Assembly: GCA_963678675.1 (NCBI GenBank)
Contig: OY783200.1
Coordinates: 10,899,431 to 10,963,430 of the forward strand
Source of the DNA: Xiphydria camelus
Taxonomy: Eukaryota; Arthropoda; Insecta; Hymenoptera; Xiphydriidae
Reading direction: 5' to 3'
Length of the DNA stretch: 64,000 nt
In this document: positions 43,255 through 56,700 of the stretch, piece after piece
Layout of the letters: the number at the start of each line of letters is the position of its first letter
Numbering within the stretch: position 1 is the stretch's first letter
Position numbers and translations under genes: made by a program
Notes under the pieces: generated by a model
What the model saw: only the letters and a program-made list of their open reading frames with translations
What the model was told of the DNA's origin: nothing
Databases searched by the model: none

Positions 43255-43370
43255 GAATGACAATAAGGACTTGCGAAATTTTCCTCGCGTATAGCAACGA
43301 GTTACGACGTTCCTCAATGACAGTGAAAAGATATGTGCTTTTCTCTGGTGTGCAAGTTGAAATATACTCA
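43255..43370. repeat. Repeat pair member 1
   Basis: ACGAGTTACGACGTTCCTCA and AAAGATATGTGCTTTTCTCT match 46295-46350. Unclassified. Confidence 0.6.
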
Positions 43371-43501
43371 AGATAAACTCTAAAAGTAAAAAACTGCTTG
43401 TGAGAATCAACCGATAAACAACTTCTCTTTCGGTTGGATTGATTCATTAGGGTCCCCATTCTTCCCTCGATTTAAGAGAAACGTTCTTTCATAAACAATG
43501 A

Positions 43502-43507
43502 TTTATT
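43502..43507 (-). promoter_or_regulatory. Candidate UNC79 poly(A) signal
   Basis: AATAAA on the minus strand, 114 nt past the UNC79 stop codon, in AT-rich sequence. It is the nearest canonical hexamer noticed downstream. Inference only; no transcript ends are visible. Confidence 0.4.
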
Positions 43508-43620
43508 TCAACACATACTACTGCGAATCTCTTCTGTGTCTATTTTTTACAACAGCGCCCTCCTATAAAACGTTATTATTATCTCAGTAAATACGTCGAT
43601 ATCTACGATTCTTCGAGACG

Positions 43621-43809
43621 TTAGATCGAGTAGAACTGCGTGACTGCGGAGGACTGCATCTCTATTTGCCCCATTTTGAACTGCAGTCTGCGAAGCCAAC
43701 GCAGAAGAACGTCATTGGCTTCCCGGCGATTTAGAACACAGCGATCTGCCATTTTGGTGGGTGGGAAATTGCGGCAATTTTGGAGTCGCATTTGCAGATG
43801 ACCCGGTAG
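43621..43809 (-). CDS. UNC79: UNC79 last coding exon with stop
   Basis: The 63 codons including TAA run from LPGHLQMRLQNCRNFPP through WLRRLQFKMGQIEMQSS to TQFYSI-stop. Acceptor is TTCTTCCAG. As remembered, UNC79 proteins end with a very similar short tail, so this is read as the true C-terminus. Confidence 0.9.
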   Translation of the reverse strand, partial: LPGHLQMRLQNCRNFPPTKMADRCVLNRREANDVLLRWLRRLQFKMGQIEMQSSAVTQFYSI

Positions 43810-46800
43810 CTGGAAGAAATGTAAAAAAACGCAAGATATCGCTCGTATACCTCACGTTCGGCGAGCGTGATATCGATTTCGTTTACCTGTACATGGTGGG
43901 AGAAGAGAATAGGGCTCCAGAGGGGCAGGAGTTTGCTTAGCAGCGTCGATTGACACTCGAGCAGTGCCTCCAGTAGACTCAGGAAATGTAGGTTCACCAT
44001 TTCCGCCAGCTGCGAATGGGAACGAAAAATCGTAACTCGTTATCGCGAAATACGCGATTTGTATTCCATATTCACGTCACTAATGCTAAAAGGTCGTATA
44101 CGCCACTTTACGCCCTTTTAGCATTGCAAAAACTAAAAGGGCTTAGAACAAAATTTGTTCTCGCAACTGATAGAAATACGTAAAAAAAGGTTCAGAATTG
44201 GTAAAATAAAAATTTGAAAAACTAAAGGCATGTAAAATATAGTCTTTCTGATGAAAAAGTTTATCTGACTTTTTGAAAAACTGACTTTCTGACTCTATAG
44301 TAATTGGAATACTTTTAGGGAAGTATCAGTTTCTCAGAGAAAATCAGGGAAATGTCCAAAAATATTCATTTTTTTTTTCATGCACAAAAACTTTACTGGA
44401 AAAGTAATAAACACTGATAAATATATGGAAGAATCTGTAGAATTCTGCAACATTTCTGAAAAATTCTGAAAACGTTTGTACGTATTTTTCCATAAATAAA
44501 TCTTCAAAAATGATCGAATTTTAGTTTATCAGAAATTTTCCAGAATTAAAAAAAATTTTGTCAAATATATGTATCAGAATTTTTTGGAAAAGTTACGCAT
44601 GAAAGAAAAATGGGTATTTTTCTTACATTTCTCTAATTTTCTCTGATGATATCTGAAAATGATCGAATTACTACAGTCAGAAAAAAATTAAAATCAGTTT
44701 TTCAGGAATTTTTTAGAGAAGTTATTCCATTAGAGCTATACATCTTTCCCCCCCACCCCCCCCGGCATTAGGGTTCTTAAAAATTATGAAAACTAATGAC
44801 ATAAGGGCGTATCGATATACTCCCGCGACATGGATTTTGTCCTTGATGACTTTCTAAAATGTCATTTTTTTAAATAGTAATCAATGATCAATCAATTCTC
44901 ATATTTTCATTAATCAGGGCAAATGCCGCCATACTTGACGCGAGCATGAGAATTAATTATTCATTGACTTATAGTATGTTTAAAAATGACTTTTTGAAAA
45001 GTTAAGTGCCATTTCCCATGGGACCGATGATCGGTGCTGACGATCGGTCGCAACTGATCATCAGTTCTATCTAAATACTTTCACATGAGTCGTATGGTCA
45101 GTCATCAATATGTATCTGGAAAGTGAAGGGCATCGCATCGTTGTCGCTTTGTGCGTAAAAAGGTTGATAGAGAGGCGAAAAAAGAAAAAAATCATAAAAT
45201 CGACAACGCTGTTCCTCCATACGCAACCGATGATCTGCCTGCATGTGAACAGCTCCGTTTGTTCAATGGCCCTGATGACAAACCGACGATCGGACACGCC
45301 ACGGGCCGACCGATGGCCCGAGCGTTTTTAATCGGTCGACCGACGATACGCATTCATGTGAAAGCTACGTTTGAAACAATGAACCCTTCTGATCGTCAGC
45401 GCTGATCACACTGGTCAACAAAATTACATTTTTTTTCTGTTACACGAACCAGACCAGGTGATTCTTATAGATTTATGTGCGCTAAAAACGAATCTGACTC
45501 TCAAATTTGCGTATCATATATACGTCAGGATTTTGAAATACTTGAGGTTAAATATACGAAAACGGGCGATTTTGGCCATATTCATGGGCCTATTACAATG
45601 AAACTAAAACATTTTTCTTAATTGCAATTACAGAATTTGAAAGTGTCGTTTTTGAACTTTTCAATACATTACTTGATTGTTCCTAAACGATTTTACAAAG
45701 CCAAATTTCAGTACGACAAGTCGATCATGTAGGTCCACCGCGCCACGCGCCTAACTGTATCAGGCGCGTGGTGCAGTGGACCTACATGATCGACTTGTCG
45801 TACTGAAATTTGGCTTTGTAAAATCGTTTAGGAACAATAAAGTAATGTATTGAAAAGTTTAAAAACGACACTTTCAAATGCAGTAAGTGCAATTAAGAAC
45901 AATTTTTTAGTTTCATTGTAATAAACCCGTGAATATGGCCAAAATCGCCCGTTTTCGTATATTTAACCTCAACTATTTCAAAATCCTGACGTGATACGCA
46001 AATTTGAGAGTCAGATTCGCTTTTAGCGCACATAAATCTATAAGAATCACCTGGTCTGGTTCGTGTAACAAAATCACCGTTGACCAGTGTCATCGGTCCC
46101 ATGTGAAACGGGGCTCACTACCTAGTGATAGAATTCGTGATGCTGGGAGCACATAAAAATTTATCAGTAAGTACCAGAAAAAAGCACGTATCTTTTAACT
46201 ATCATTATAGAACATCGTAACTCATTGGTGTGCAAGGAAAAGTTTTAAGTCACATCGATGGCAACACGGACTTACAATGTTTCCTACCATAGATACGAGT
46301 TACGACCTTTCTCAATGACAGTGAAAAGATATGTGCTTTTCTCTGGTACCAGTCAAAATATAAGCCTAAGATCGATACTCGTATACCCTTACGGCATTCA
46401 TTTTCGTGATTTTTAAGAAATTTAATGCCAAAGAGGCATATCGATTGTATCCCATGCACCTTTTTGCTTTTAAGGTAATATGGTCACTCTTCAAAGTGAT
46501 CGTTGAATATTCGTAAAAAAAATATTTAAAAATTCATGAAAAAAACTATGATTTATAATTGAAAATTCTCTTTGTGAATTATAAAATGTATGACTATAAG
46601 AATTAGTCGATTATTTTGATTATTTTTCACTTATTATTCAAATAATGTGCTTCCTTTGACTAGCGTCTTTTTATGTGTGGTAATGCTGTAAACTTCGAAA
46701 TACTTTCCTCTCAATAACATGAGCGCCATAAATATACTTTCACCATGGCCAGTCAACCACGATACGAGGTTTGTCCCATTAATACGTATAAAAATGCAAG

Positions 46801-49800
46801 AAATATTATATTACACAATTAATCAGATAATTCAATGTTATCCCCTTCAAAGTAATGCCCCTGAGATAAGATGCACTTGCGCCACCACCGTTTCCACTGC
46901 TGGAAGCACCCCTGAAAGTCCTCCAGCGAAAGGCCCCTCAGCAGCCTCGTCGTTTTACAAATTACATAGGTATAGGCAGACTGCTATTTATTTTATTTTG
47001 AGAGGTATACAATCTGACTTATTCACACCGTATCTTTAAATCTTACCTTATTGCTTTAATATTTCGCGTTTCTGCTCCAATGAAATCTGGGTTTGATCCA
47101 AGAAAAGCGAACACTGACAAAGCATCGATTTGCGGCAAATTGTCAGATTTCCCTGGTCAAGTCCACTGTCCATTTTCACAGCACAACACAAGCTTCGTAC
47201 TCGAAACAGTCAAACAGTCCTATCCGAGAGTGCATAGTGACGTCACGGTCCGGCGTGCCGCTCGACTGGACGTTTCAAGTGGGCGGAGCTTAGCGCAAAC
47301 TTTATTAATTTCCTGCGGCTTAATTTCGCGTCAGAAAAGAAAATAGAAAAACATGTCCCAACTTGTTTTACGTGCTCAATCTATTTATGATGTAAAAAAA
47401 TATGTGCATATTCCTGGTTGTATAATAAAATATTTTTTACATTTTTATACGTGTTAATGGGGCAATCATTGTATAAGGGAAACTTTGAGAGGAAAAGAAA
47501 GACTGAGTGGCGTGAAAATATCATTGTAGCGAATAAAAAACGTAAAATTGCACCTGGAACGTCAAATGAAACCACTCCACTGACGCGACGTTGCCGCATC
47601 TACTCGACACGCCATTTCCGAACACCGAGAAGCAGAAATTATTTATAACTAAAGTATCAAATGGTCAATAATTTTCATCGATGGTTGTAAATTTTTGTTT
47701 TTTTTCCCCGTTTTTTGGTATTTTTTAAAATATTTTAATCTTGGATCTGACATATTATACAAACCCCAAAAAATGTGATTTGCCCATAAGACTGGGTTAT
47801 TTCCTAATTGGTAATTAATTTTTATCAAACATACTAAACGGTCAATCTATCACAAACTGCACCAGGAGGTTTCTATTGATATTGATTTGCATAAAAAATT
47901 ATTTCATATTTTAATCTTGGAAATCGATTCGTGGCCATAATACTTTAAGTTGCCAAACTTTTTTCCACTTTATTCCTATTTAGACAAATTTAAGTAAATA
48001 ACGAAAATGTATACACACCCTTTTGGCTATAATCATATGAGGCTAAGCTTGTTCGTCAGAAAAGAACCTTGAATCATTATTATCTCATTGTCTATGAGTT
48101 TTTGGATTATGTTTGCATAACACTTTTTTGAAGATTATATTTTTATCTACAATATAAAGTTTTATATCGATGTGGACCAAAAGTTCATAAATAATAAGAT
48201 AATAGTGTGATTGAAGTTTCTTTCCCTTAATAAGTAAAGAAACTAAATAAGTAAAATTACAGAAGAGTAAATTTAGTTTTTGAGGCACTTTTTGGCGCAT
48301 ACGACCTCTTGGCATTAGTGACTTGGCATTTATTTCGACTCACCACTTTCGAGTGAGAGACAAGCTGCAAAATGCAAGGCGTAACCTTCCCCCAGAATTC
48401 TAGCAGAACCGTCATCGTGACGTTGTGCGGTTCACTGCTGGACGGATTGTTCTTCGACATTTCCTCCAGGTATACGGTCCATAGCTAAATTCAGATTTTT
48501 TTGTGTAAATTAATCGCATCGAAAGCTCGATACCATCGGCGTTTCACTCTCCGAGATCTTCCGCCTCACCTGGCACAGGATGAAGGCGTGAAACAGGGAA
48601 GACATGTGCAGCACGGACGTCTTGGACTGTTCGGGGAATCCGGACAGGATGACTTGAACGTGATCCGCTATGTGGCAAGACGTTTCTTGCGGTATAGGTT
48701 GAGCCGACGGGATCGGGGGACCGTGCGAATGCACGTTCGCGTGAGTCCCGGCATACATAGCAGCGTGAGTTAGAGAGCCCAACAGAAGCCAGGACAGCAG
48801 CCTTATGTGTCCGATGCAGTCCACGTATTCTCGAGCTCTGAAAATGTTTCCCTAATGGTTCCCCTACGAAAAAATACTACTGCCCCAACTATAGAGAAGA
48901 AACTACAGCTAACTACTGTCAAGTAATTACGGTAATCTTGTGTGGTAGGTACGTACATATTTTTAAACCACAGCTCTGTAATCCTGGCAAATATTACTGG
49001 CATGATATTACTGGCAGAACTACTTGAATATTACTACTGTCAAACCACTGCTAAAGTATTATTGTCCACTCCCATTTAAATTAATTGAGGTATTTGTAAG
49101 AATTAATCAACATTACTTAGCTTTTATAAAGGTCCACAAAATACAAATTTTTATATATACACCCGTGTATTTAAAGGAAATTAAAAAAAGCCCGAAAACA
49201 AAACATATACATAACCTTCGAGACCTTTCCTCCTTTCTTTTAAATGTATAAATGGATGCGAATATAAATGTTTATTGTTTCATACGGTCTTATACATAAG
49301 TGTATATAAAACTTTAGTATTATTAATTTGTATAAATATAACCCACTATTAATTTAAATTAGGAATTGGCAATAATATATTCCTAGCAGTTCAACAGTAG
49401 TACACTTACTTGGCTATATAACGGACTTATAATAATATGTATACATTCATGAAAAAAAGCGAGTTCTGTCTAATCGGACATAGAAGGAGGTGGCGATGAA
49501 AAGATTGGGACCCCCCAACCGTACATCCTTACAAATACAGTCATTCTAACAAGAGTGCGACCGACATAATTTAGAAATTATTTATTACAATAAAGAGGGA
49601 AAGCATATACGTATTTTTCTGGATGAGTACTACTGCGCTTTTAACACGTTGACTGCCATGCTGGTCCCATAGTACCAACAAGTAAAGTACTTAAACCGGC
49701 AGCGTTGGTCCCATGGGAATCCTCCCAGACCGTTGATTCATAATTGATTGTATTTTGCTATGGGAAGGGACCAACGTGCCTCAGGAGAACTATAGTATAA

Positions 49801-50701
49801 TGGTGTTTCCTGAATTTTTTATAAACTGATGCCTGTGATCAGAATAAAAATCGAAAAATTGCAGTTTTCATTAACTTCATTTTTTTAATTTTTTTCATAA
49901 ATTTTTTTGCCGAAAATTAAATCCACATGAATTATTGCGTTTTCTAAGTCAAAATACATTATAATTTATCATCGGCCTATGGGGAATATTTTTGAAAAAT
50001 ATGAGTGGCAGTCAACGTGTTAAATTAGTAAGTTGTCCATTTGCCATGGTTGTTAATAATTGTTTAGCATGTCCAAGGCATACTTTGCACTAAGTTGACA
50101 GCATATTCTTCAGGTGACGTTTTCTAAATCAGACGAATCTGTCAAACTAATTGTTTCACCTTCCATACTTTTTTTTCCACGAGAAGCTTAAATTTCATTA
50201 TGTCCAGACGTTTCCTCTCGGATTCGCATTGGATGACTGTGACGGCCAGCGACACATCGATGTCATTTTCCAGTTTCCACTGTGTGCACAGACGGCTCCG
50301 ATATTTTGGGTCATTATCCTCTTGAAAAAGCTAATCTTAGTTTGTCCTTCCAAACCACTTTTCGGCAGATGGTAATAAAGCCCTTGAAACATTCTGTTGG
50401 CGTTCAAATTGTTTGTAAAAAGGGATAAAGTGTTAAATCCTTGCTATTAGAAGCAGTCTCAAACGTACACCTTTACCTGATGTTTAACGATCCGATGGAG
50501 AAGTCTGTTGCTGAGAGTAGAGCGGATTTGATTGATAGTACTTCGTGCTCAAAAGGAAGCTTCGTCGGAGAATATCACGTTTTCCCAATCGCGATCAAGA
50601 TTTGCATGCTCCTACGCCTTTCTTTTTTCCACTGTGCTTTGATATTTTAAGTTATGAGTACGTAGACGGTTTTGAATAGTCTCACAGGATATATTTATAC
50701 C

Positions 50702-50739
<38 letters not shown>

Positions 50740-53700
50740 AATTTCGCTTATCCACTGCGTAACGATAGTCGAGAATTCGTCGAAAACGTTTCCACGAAGA
50801 GTTTGTCCTGCTTGACTGTCATTTTTAGCGCCGAACCACGTTTCGGTAGGTAGATCATCGACGTTTTTTGTCTCTTCAAACCGCTTCGCCTGCTTATTGA
50901 CAAATACCTTCGATCGTCTCATGTACATTACTAGCTGCTTCTCCGTCATTTTTGGTCCTCTCCGGTGTATGCAGAGAAACACGGCTTCGAACCGTTTTGC
51001 GTACGCGGCGCTCATAGTTCTATACATCGTTCTCTCGCAACGGTTGGATAACAAATGAAGCATGGAACTTCATATCAGTTAACAGGTTTTAAAGCCGAGG
51101 TCTTCAAATGATTAATTCTCTATATAGTCCAGGCGTCAGAGGTCTAAAATCAGTCGATTTTTCGAAAAATTCCTACCTGAGATTTTTTTTTCTATTGCTT
51201 CTTTTCATATTTAAGTAGGCAAATATCAAAAATGGGCACCAAAATTCGGTCGGCAACATATTGTTTAAACAACTGAAAGGGTAGATTGGAGTGTTTTTTG
51301 CACATATCTCCGAAAATATTCATTCTACGAAAAAATGGTAGGGAACTAAATTGTTCGGCACTTAATTCTACACAAAAAAGTATGTACATTTTCTTCAATC
51401 GGAGCAATAGTTTCAAAGATATAACCCTGCGAAAAAAGCCGCTCGTCCGACTCAGCAACTCTCGCGCAGCGTAGGCTCCGAAACTTCCTAGATATTGCCG
51501 GGGAAACATGTATTATTGTTTTATATGGAGCACGTACCAAAGATAGGTATTACTTGGATGAATGGTGATTTCGGTGCTTCAAAAAGGCAATGACCAAGAA
51601 TTCACGTAACCTTTGTTCGCTACCACCTACTCGTGCAGCCGCAGGGCAGCATGCGTACAGAGTTTATCATCAAATACAGAGCTGGAAAGAAATTCATGTG
51701 GAACCAACGGAATGGGGTTGGAAGCGTACTATCAACGGTTTACTACCAGTAACAACTGAAAAGGAAGCAGCGCTACCAGCATTGCTGAAGATGATCTCCT
51801 GCAATTGCCGAAGTGGATGCAAAGGCAATTGCGGCTTCCGTAAGCTTGGGCTGAGCTGTTCGATCATTTGTCCACTTGTGAAGGTCGAACTTGTTCCAAT
51901 ATCGAAGAAGCCGAAATCGATATTGAAACAAATGTCGATGAACCCATTGACATCGATTTGGAGAATTTTCTGACAGTTGAACTGTCAGATGAGGAGAATG
52001 AAGAGGCAGAAGATCTCAATAAACTGGAGACACTGAGAGAATGGAGAATGAAAATGGAGACAGTGAACCTGTGTGAAGTTAGCCCCCCCACCACCGAATA
52101 AAAATTTTTGAATACATGATCGTTTGCCCTTTATTTGCCCATGATTGCCCATCACTTTGTTTTTTTGTCCAACCCACCGTTTAGAAGATATAGCTAAAAA
52201 TAGGGCGGGGGGCTAACTTCACGCTAGCCCCCCCATAACGTAATTTCGAAAATTCAAATGCATGATCGTTTGCCCTTTGTTTGCCCATGATTGCCCATCA
52301 CTTTATTTTTTTTGTCCAACCCACCGTTTAGAAGATATGGGGGGGGGGGAAGCTTGCGTGAAGTTAGCCCCCCCATAGTGTAATTTCGAAAATTTAAATG
52401 CATGATCGTTTGCCCTTTGTTTGCCCATGATTGCCCATCTCTTTGTTTCGTTTGTCCAACTCACTGTTCAGAAAATATAGGGTGGGGAAGTGTTAGATAT
52501 ACAACTTTGCCTCCGCCGTCTTTCTCGTAAGCCATCTACAATAGAACGGCGGAAGCAAAGTTGTAAGTAGTAACACTTCGGCATCGCTTGCCCATTTTTA
52601 GATACAGTCTCAATATGCATTTTCGACGTGATAACACTTTGGAAACGTTTGCCCATTTTTAGAAAGAGACTTAGTAAGCATTTTCGACGTTTGCCCAACC
52701 CGTGGAATCCCCCTACAGCGAGTTTCATAAGTGAAGGTAAAATGAAAAATCGTAAAATCGGTGATATCACCTCGGAATCGTTTGCCCACTTTTAGAAGGA
52801 GACTCAATAAGCATTTTCGACGTTTGCCCAACCCATGGAACCGCTCTACAGCGAGTTTCATAAGTGATGTAAAAATGAAAAATCGTAAAATCGGTGATAT
52901 TACCTCGGAAACGTTTGCCCATTTTTAAAAAGAGTATCAGTAAGCATTTTCGACGTTTGCCCAACCCATGAACCGCTCTACAGCGAGTTTCATAAGTGAT
53001 GTAAAAATGAAAAATCGTAAAATCGGTGATATCGCCTCGGAAACGTTTGCCCATTTTTAGAAAGAGACTTAGTAAGCATTTTCGACGTTTGCCCAACCCG
53101 TGGAATCCCCCTACAGCGAGTTTCATAAGTGAAGTAAAAATGAAAAATCGTAAAATCGGTGATATCACCTCACAATCGTTTGCCCATTTTTAGAAAGAGT
53201 ATCAGTAAGCATTTTCGACGTTTGCCCAACCCATGGAACCGCTCTTTCATTTTTACATCACTTATGAAACTCGCTGTAGAGCGGTTCCATGGGTTGGGCA
53301 AACATCGAAAATGCTTACTGATACTCTTTCTAAAAATGGGCAAACGATTCCGAGGTAATATCACCGATTTTACGATTTTTCATTTTTACTTCACTTATGA
53401 AACTCGCTGTAGAGCGGTTCCACGGGTTGGGCAAACGTCGAAAATGCTTACTGAGTCTCTTTCTAAAAATGGGCAAACGTTTCCAAGGCGATATCACCGA
53501 TTTTACGATTTTTCATTTTTACATCACTTATGAAACTCGCTGTAGAGCGGTTCCATGGGTTGGGCAAACGTCGAAAATGCTTACTGATACTCTTTTTAAA
53601 AATGTGCAAACGTTTCCGAGGTAATATCACCGATTTTACGGTTTTTCATTTTTACATCACTTATGAAACTCGCTGTAGAGCGGTTCCATGGGTTGGGCAA

Positions 53701-56700
53701 ACGTCGAAAATGCTTATTGAGTCTCTTTCTAAAAATGGGCAAACGATTCCGAGGTGATATCACCGATTTTACGATTTTTCATTTCTACTTCACTTATGAA
53801 ACTCGCTGTAGGGGGATTCCACGGGTTGGGCAAACGTCGAAAATGCTTACTAAGTCTCTTTCTAAAAATGGGCAAACGTTTCCAAAGTGTTATCACGTAT
53901 TGCATATTATGCACGTATGCACGTATGCACGTAAATGCATATTGAGACTGTATCTAAAAATGGGCAAGCGATGCCGAAGTGTTACTACTTACAACTTTGC
54001 TTCCGCCGTTCTATTGTAGATGGCTTACGAGAAAGACGGCGGAGGCAAAGTTGTATATCTAACACTTCCCCACCCTATATTTTCTGAACGGTGAGTTGGA
54101 CAAACGAAACAAGGTGATGGGCAATCATGGGCAAACAAAGGGCAAACGATCATGCATTTAAATTTTCGAAATTACACTATGGGGGGGCTAACTTCACGCA
54201 AGCTTCCCCCCCCCCCCCCCCTATATCTTCTAAACGGTGGGTTGGACAAAAAAAAATAAAGTGATGGGCAATCATGGGCAAACAAAGGGCAAACGATCAT
54301 GCATTTGAATTTTCGAAATTATGTTATGGGGGGGCTAGCGTGAAGTTAGCCCCCCGCCCTATTTTTAGCTATATCTTCTAAACGGTGGGTTGGACAAGAA
54401 AAAACAAAGTGATGGGCAATCATGGGCAAACAAAGGGCAAACGATCATGTATTCAAAAATTTTTTATTCGGTGGTGGGGGGGCTAACTTCACATAGGTAG
54501 ACAGTGAAGATGACAAACTACCAACGCCACGTCACCTTTATGATGGTCCAAAACGTAAAAATCCGAGATTGATTTAATATAGAGAATAATTTATGTAATA
54601 AAAATTTGAATAAATAATAATTTCCATATTTAACTTCATTTCTCTCTCTTTCAGTTATAATTTCTTCCCAGAATCTGTTCTATGACATACATATGTACGT
54701 CATACATTTCAATGATTTCGACATATTGTTGTAATTTCTTTTCACAATAAATATTGTTTGGTGATTATTTTTATTTTCATTCTAAACGATCAATGTATTC
54801 TCTTGTACTAGTCCGATGCGTAAGATGCAGTGTTGCCAGACACTCTCCTCCACTGGCGTGATGTAAGTATTCGAGCGCCGCATGCCTCTTTCGCAGGGTT
54901 ATATTTTTAAAACTGTTGCTCCGATTGAAAAAAATGTATACCATTTTTGTGTGTGGAGAATTTAATATTGAACACTTTAGTTCCGTATAATTTTTCCGTA
55001 GAATGAATATTTTCGGAGATATGTGCAAAAAACACTCAAATCTACCCTTTCAGTTGTTTAAACAATATGTTACCGACCGAATTTTGGTGCCCATTTTTGA
55101 TATTTGTCTACTTAAACATGAAAAGGCAATAGACAAAAAAAATCTCAGGTAGGAATTTTTCGGTCAATAAAACCCCTGACGCCTGGACTAATGCTATATA
55201 GTAGGGGAAGAGTTCTTCCATCTAAATACTTTAGAATTTTCCGTCTAACGGTTTCCAGACAAAAGTTTTGCCGGTCACGCTCTTGTTAGACAGACTGCAC
55301 GTACGAGTGTATGTTCCTACTGTATAACGTTATTCAAATTAAGCCATGTGCAGTACAGTTGTGTTTAACTATAGTTATTACAGAGAATTTTGTTCCCACA
55401 CGTGCAGAGTACATTCTCTGTGATAACTACACGTATAAGTACTAACGATTTACTACATATGTTACACGGAACTATAAATGCCTACAATATATATATGATA
55501 ACATACACAAAAAAAAAGTGGGATATACTTTTCATACGATATATGTCATCAGTAGTAATTTTTCCTTCTGATCACGAATATGGTGTCAAAATTTGGTCAT
55601 CACATCACAATTTTTTTCTAACCTCCAAAAACCATAAAGAGATCATTATTTTCAAAAAGTTAATGGACTTAAACCAAATTCAGTACAGGGGGTTTTTTGG
55701 GTCGCTGATCATGAATCTGAAGTCGGATTTCAAAAATTCAAGATGGCGGATCCAAATGACGGACGAGATTTTCGAAAATTTTGAATGTTTGCAAATATAA
55801 CCATATTCGTAATCAGCGACCGAAAAAAAACCCCTATACCATATTTGGCATGAATTCGTCGATTTTCAAAAATCTCGTCCGCCATATTGGATCCGCCATA
55901 TTGAATTTTTGAAATTCGACTTCAGATTCGTGATCAGTGACCCAAAAAGCCTCCTAAACCGAATTTGGTTTAAATCCATTAACTTTTTGAAAATCATGGT
56001 CTCTGACTGGTTTTTTTATATTAAAAAAAATGTGATGTGATGGCCAAATTTTGACACCGGATTCGTGATCAGGAGGCAAAATTACTACGGATAACATATA
56101 TCGCATCAAAAGAATACCCCACTGTTCTTTGTGTGACTGTGAATACATGTACATAGTGCTTGTCCGTAATCCATCTCTGTGGTAACCGCACATCTAGTAT
56201 TCATGTATTACACCTAACTGCATGTGCAGTTGTTACTACATACAATGTATGTAGTTACTACACGGGATTATAGACAATTCAATGTTTATTACTGCGTGCT
56301 CAGTAATAACTACACAGCCAGCAGTAGTATTTTTTCGTAAGGGTTATAAGGTCTCGGCGTTGGGGATTTATTAGTGTCCCTTGGACACTACTAATTTCTG
56401 TCTATCCGTCCGTCCGTCCGTTATCAAAATGTATTTAAACGGATATATATCTCTTAAATTAATGAACGGATCTCAACCATTTAACCCGTAGTGATCACAC
56501 TGGGTCCAGATGACCCAAGGCAATTTTTGAGTTTATGTAGCATTCAAGTTATGGTTCAAACTGGAATCTGTGGCACTATATGTTGTTGTTTGAAGGTACT
56601 ACAGTAACTTCGAGTGGTTTTCGAAAGCCTGCGTGATATCAATGCGTCGGTAGACATCAATTTGTACGGACGTGTTTTTTGCTGGGGTCAACTAGACCCA

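Larger units (their letters stand above)
51119..55200. mobile_element. 4-kb inverted-repeat element with a CXC-type ORF
   Basis: Left arm ~51119-51545 (TATAGTCCAGGCGTC, CATATCTCCGAAAATATTCA) is mirrored by right arm ~54785-55200. Between them is a plus-strand ORF split by the foldback at 52071-54497. Arms are diverged, so the element is old. Confidence 0.75.

Noticed and set aside
43731..44000. 89-residue minus frame as a stand-alone gene
   Set aside because: Its first half is UNC79 exon i; the rest is intron and the wrong frame of the last exon.
52767..54019. Several overlapping frames encoding MKLAVERFHGLGKRRKCL repeats
   Set aside because: They repeat every 133 bp and occur on both strands of the foldback arrays; products of tandem repeats, not a repeat protein.
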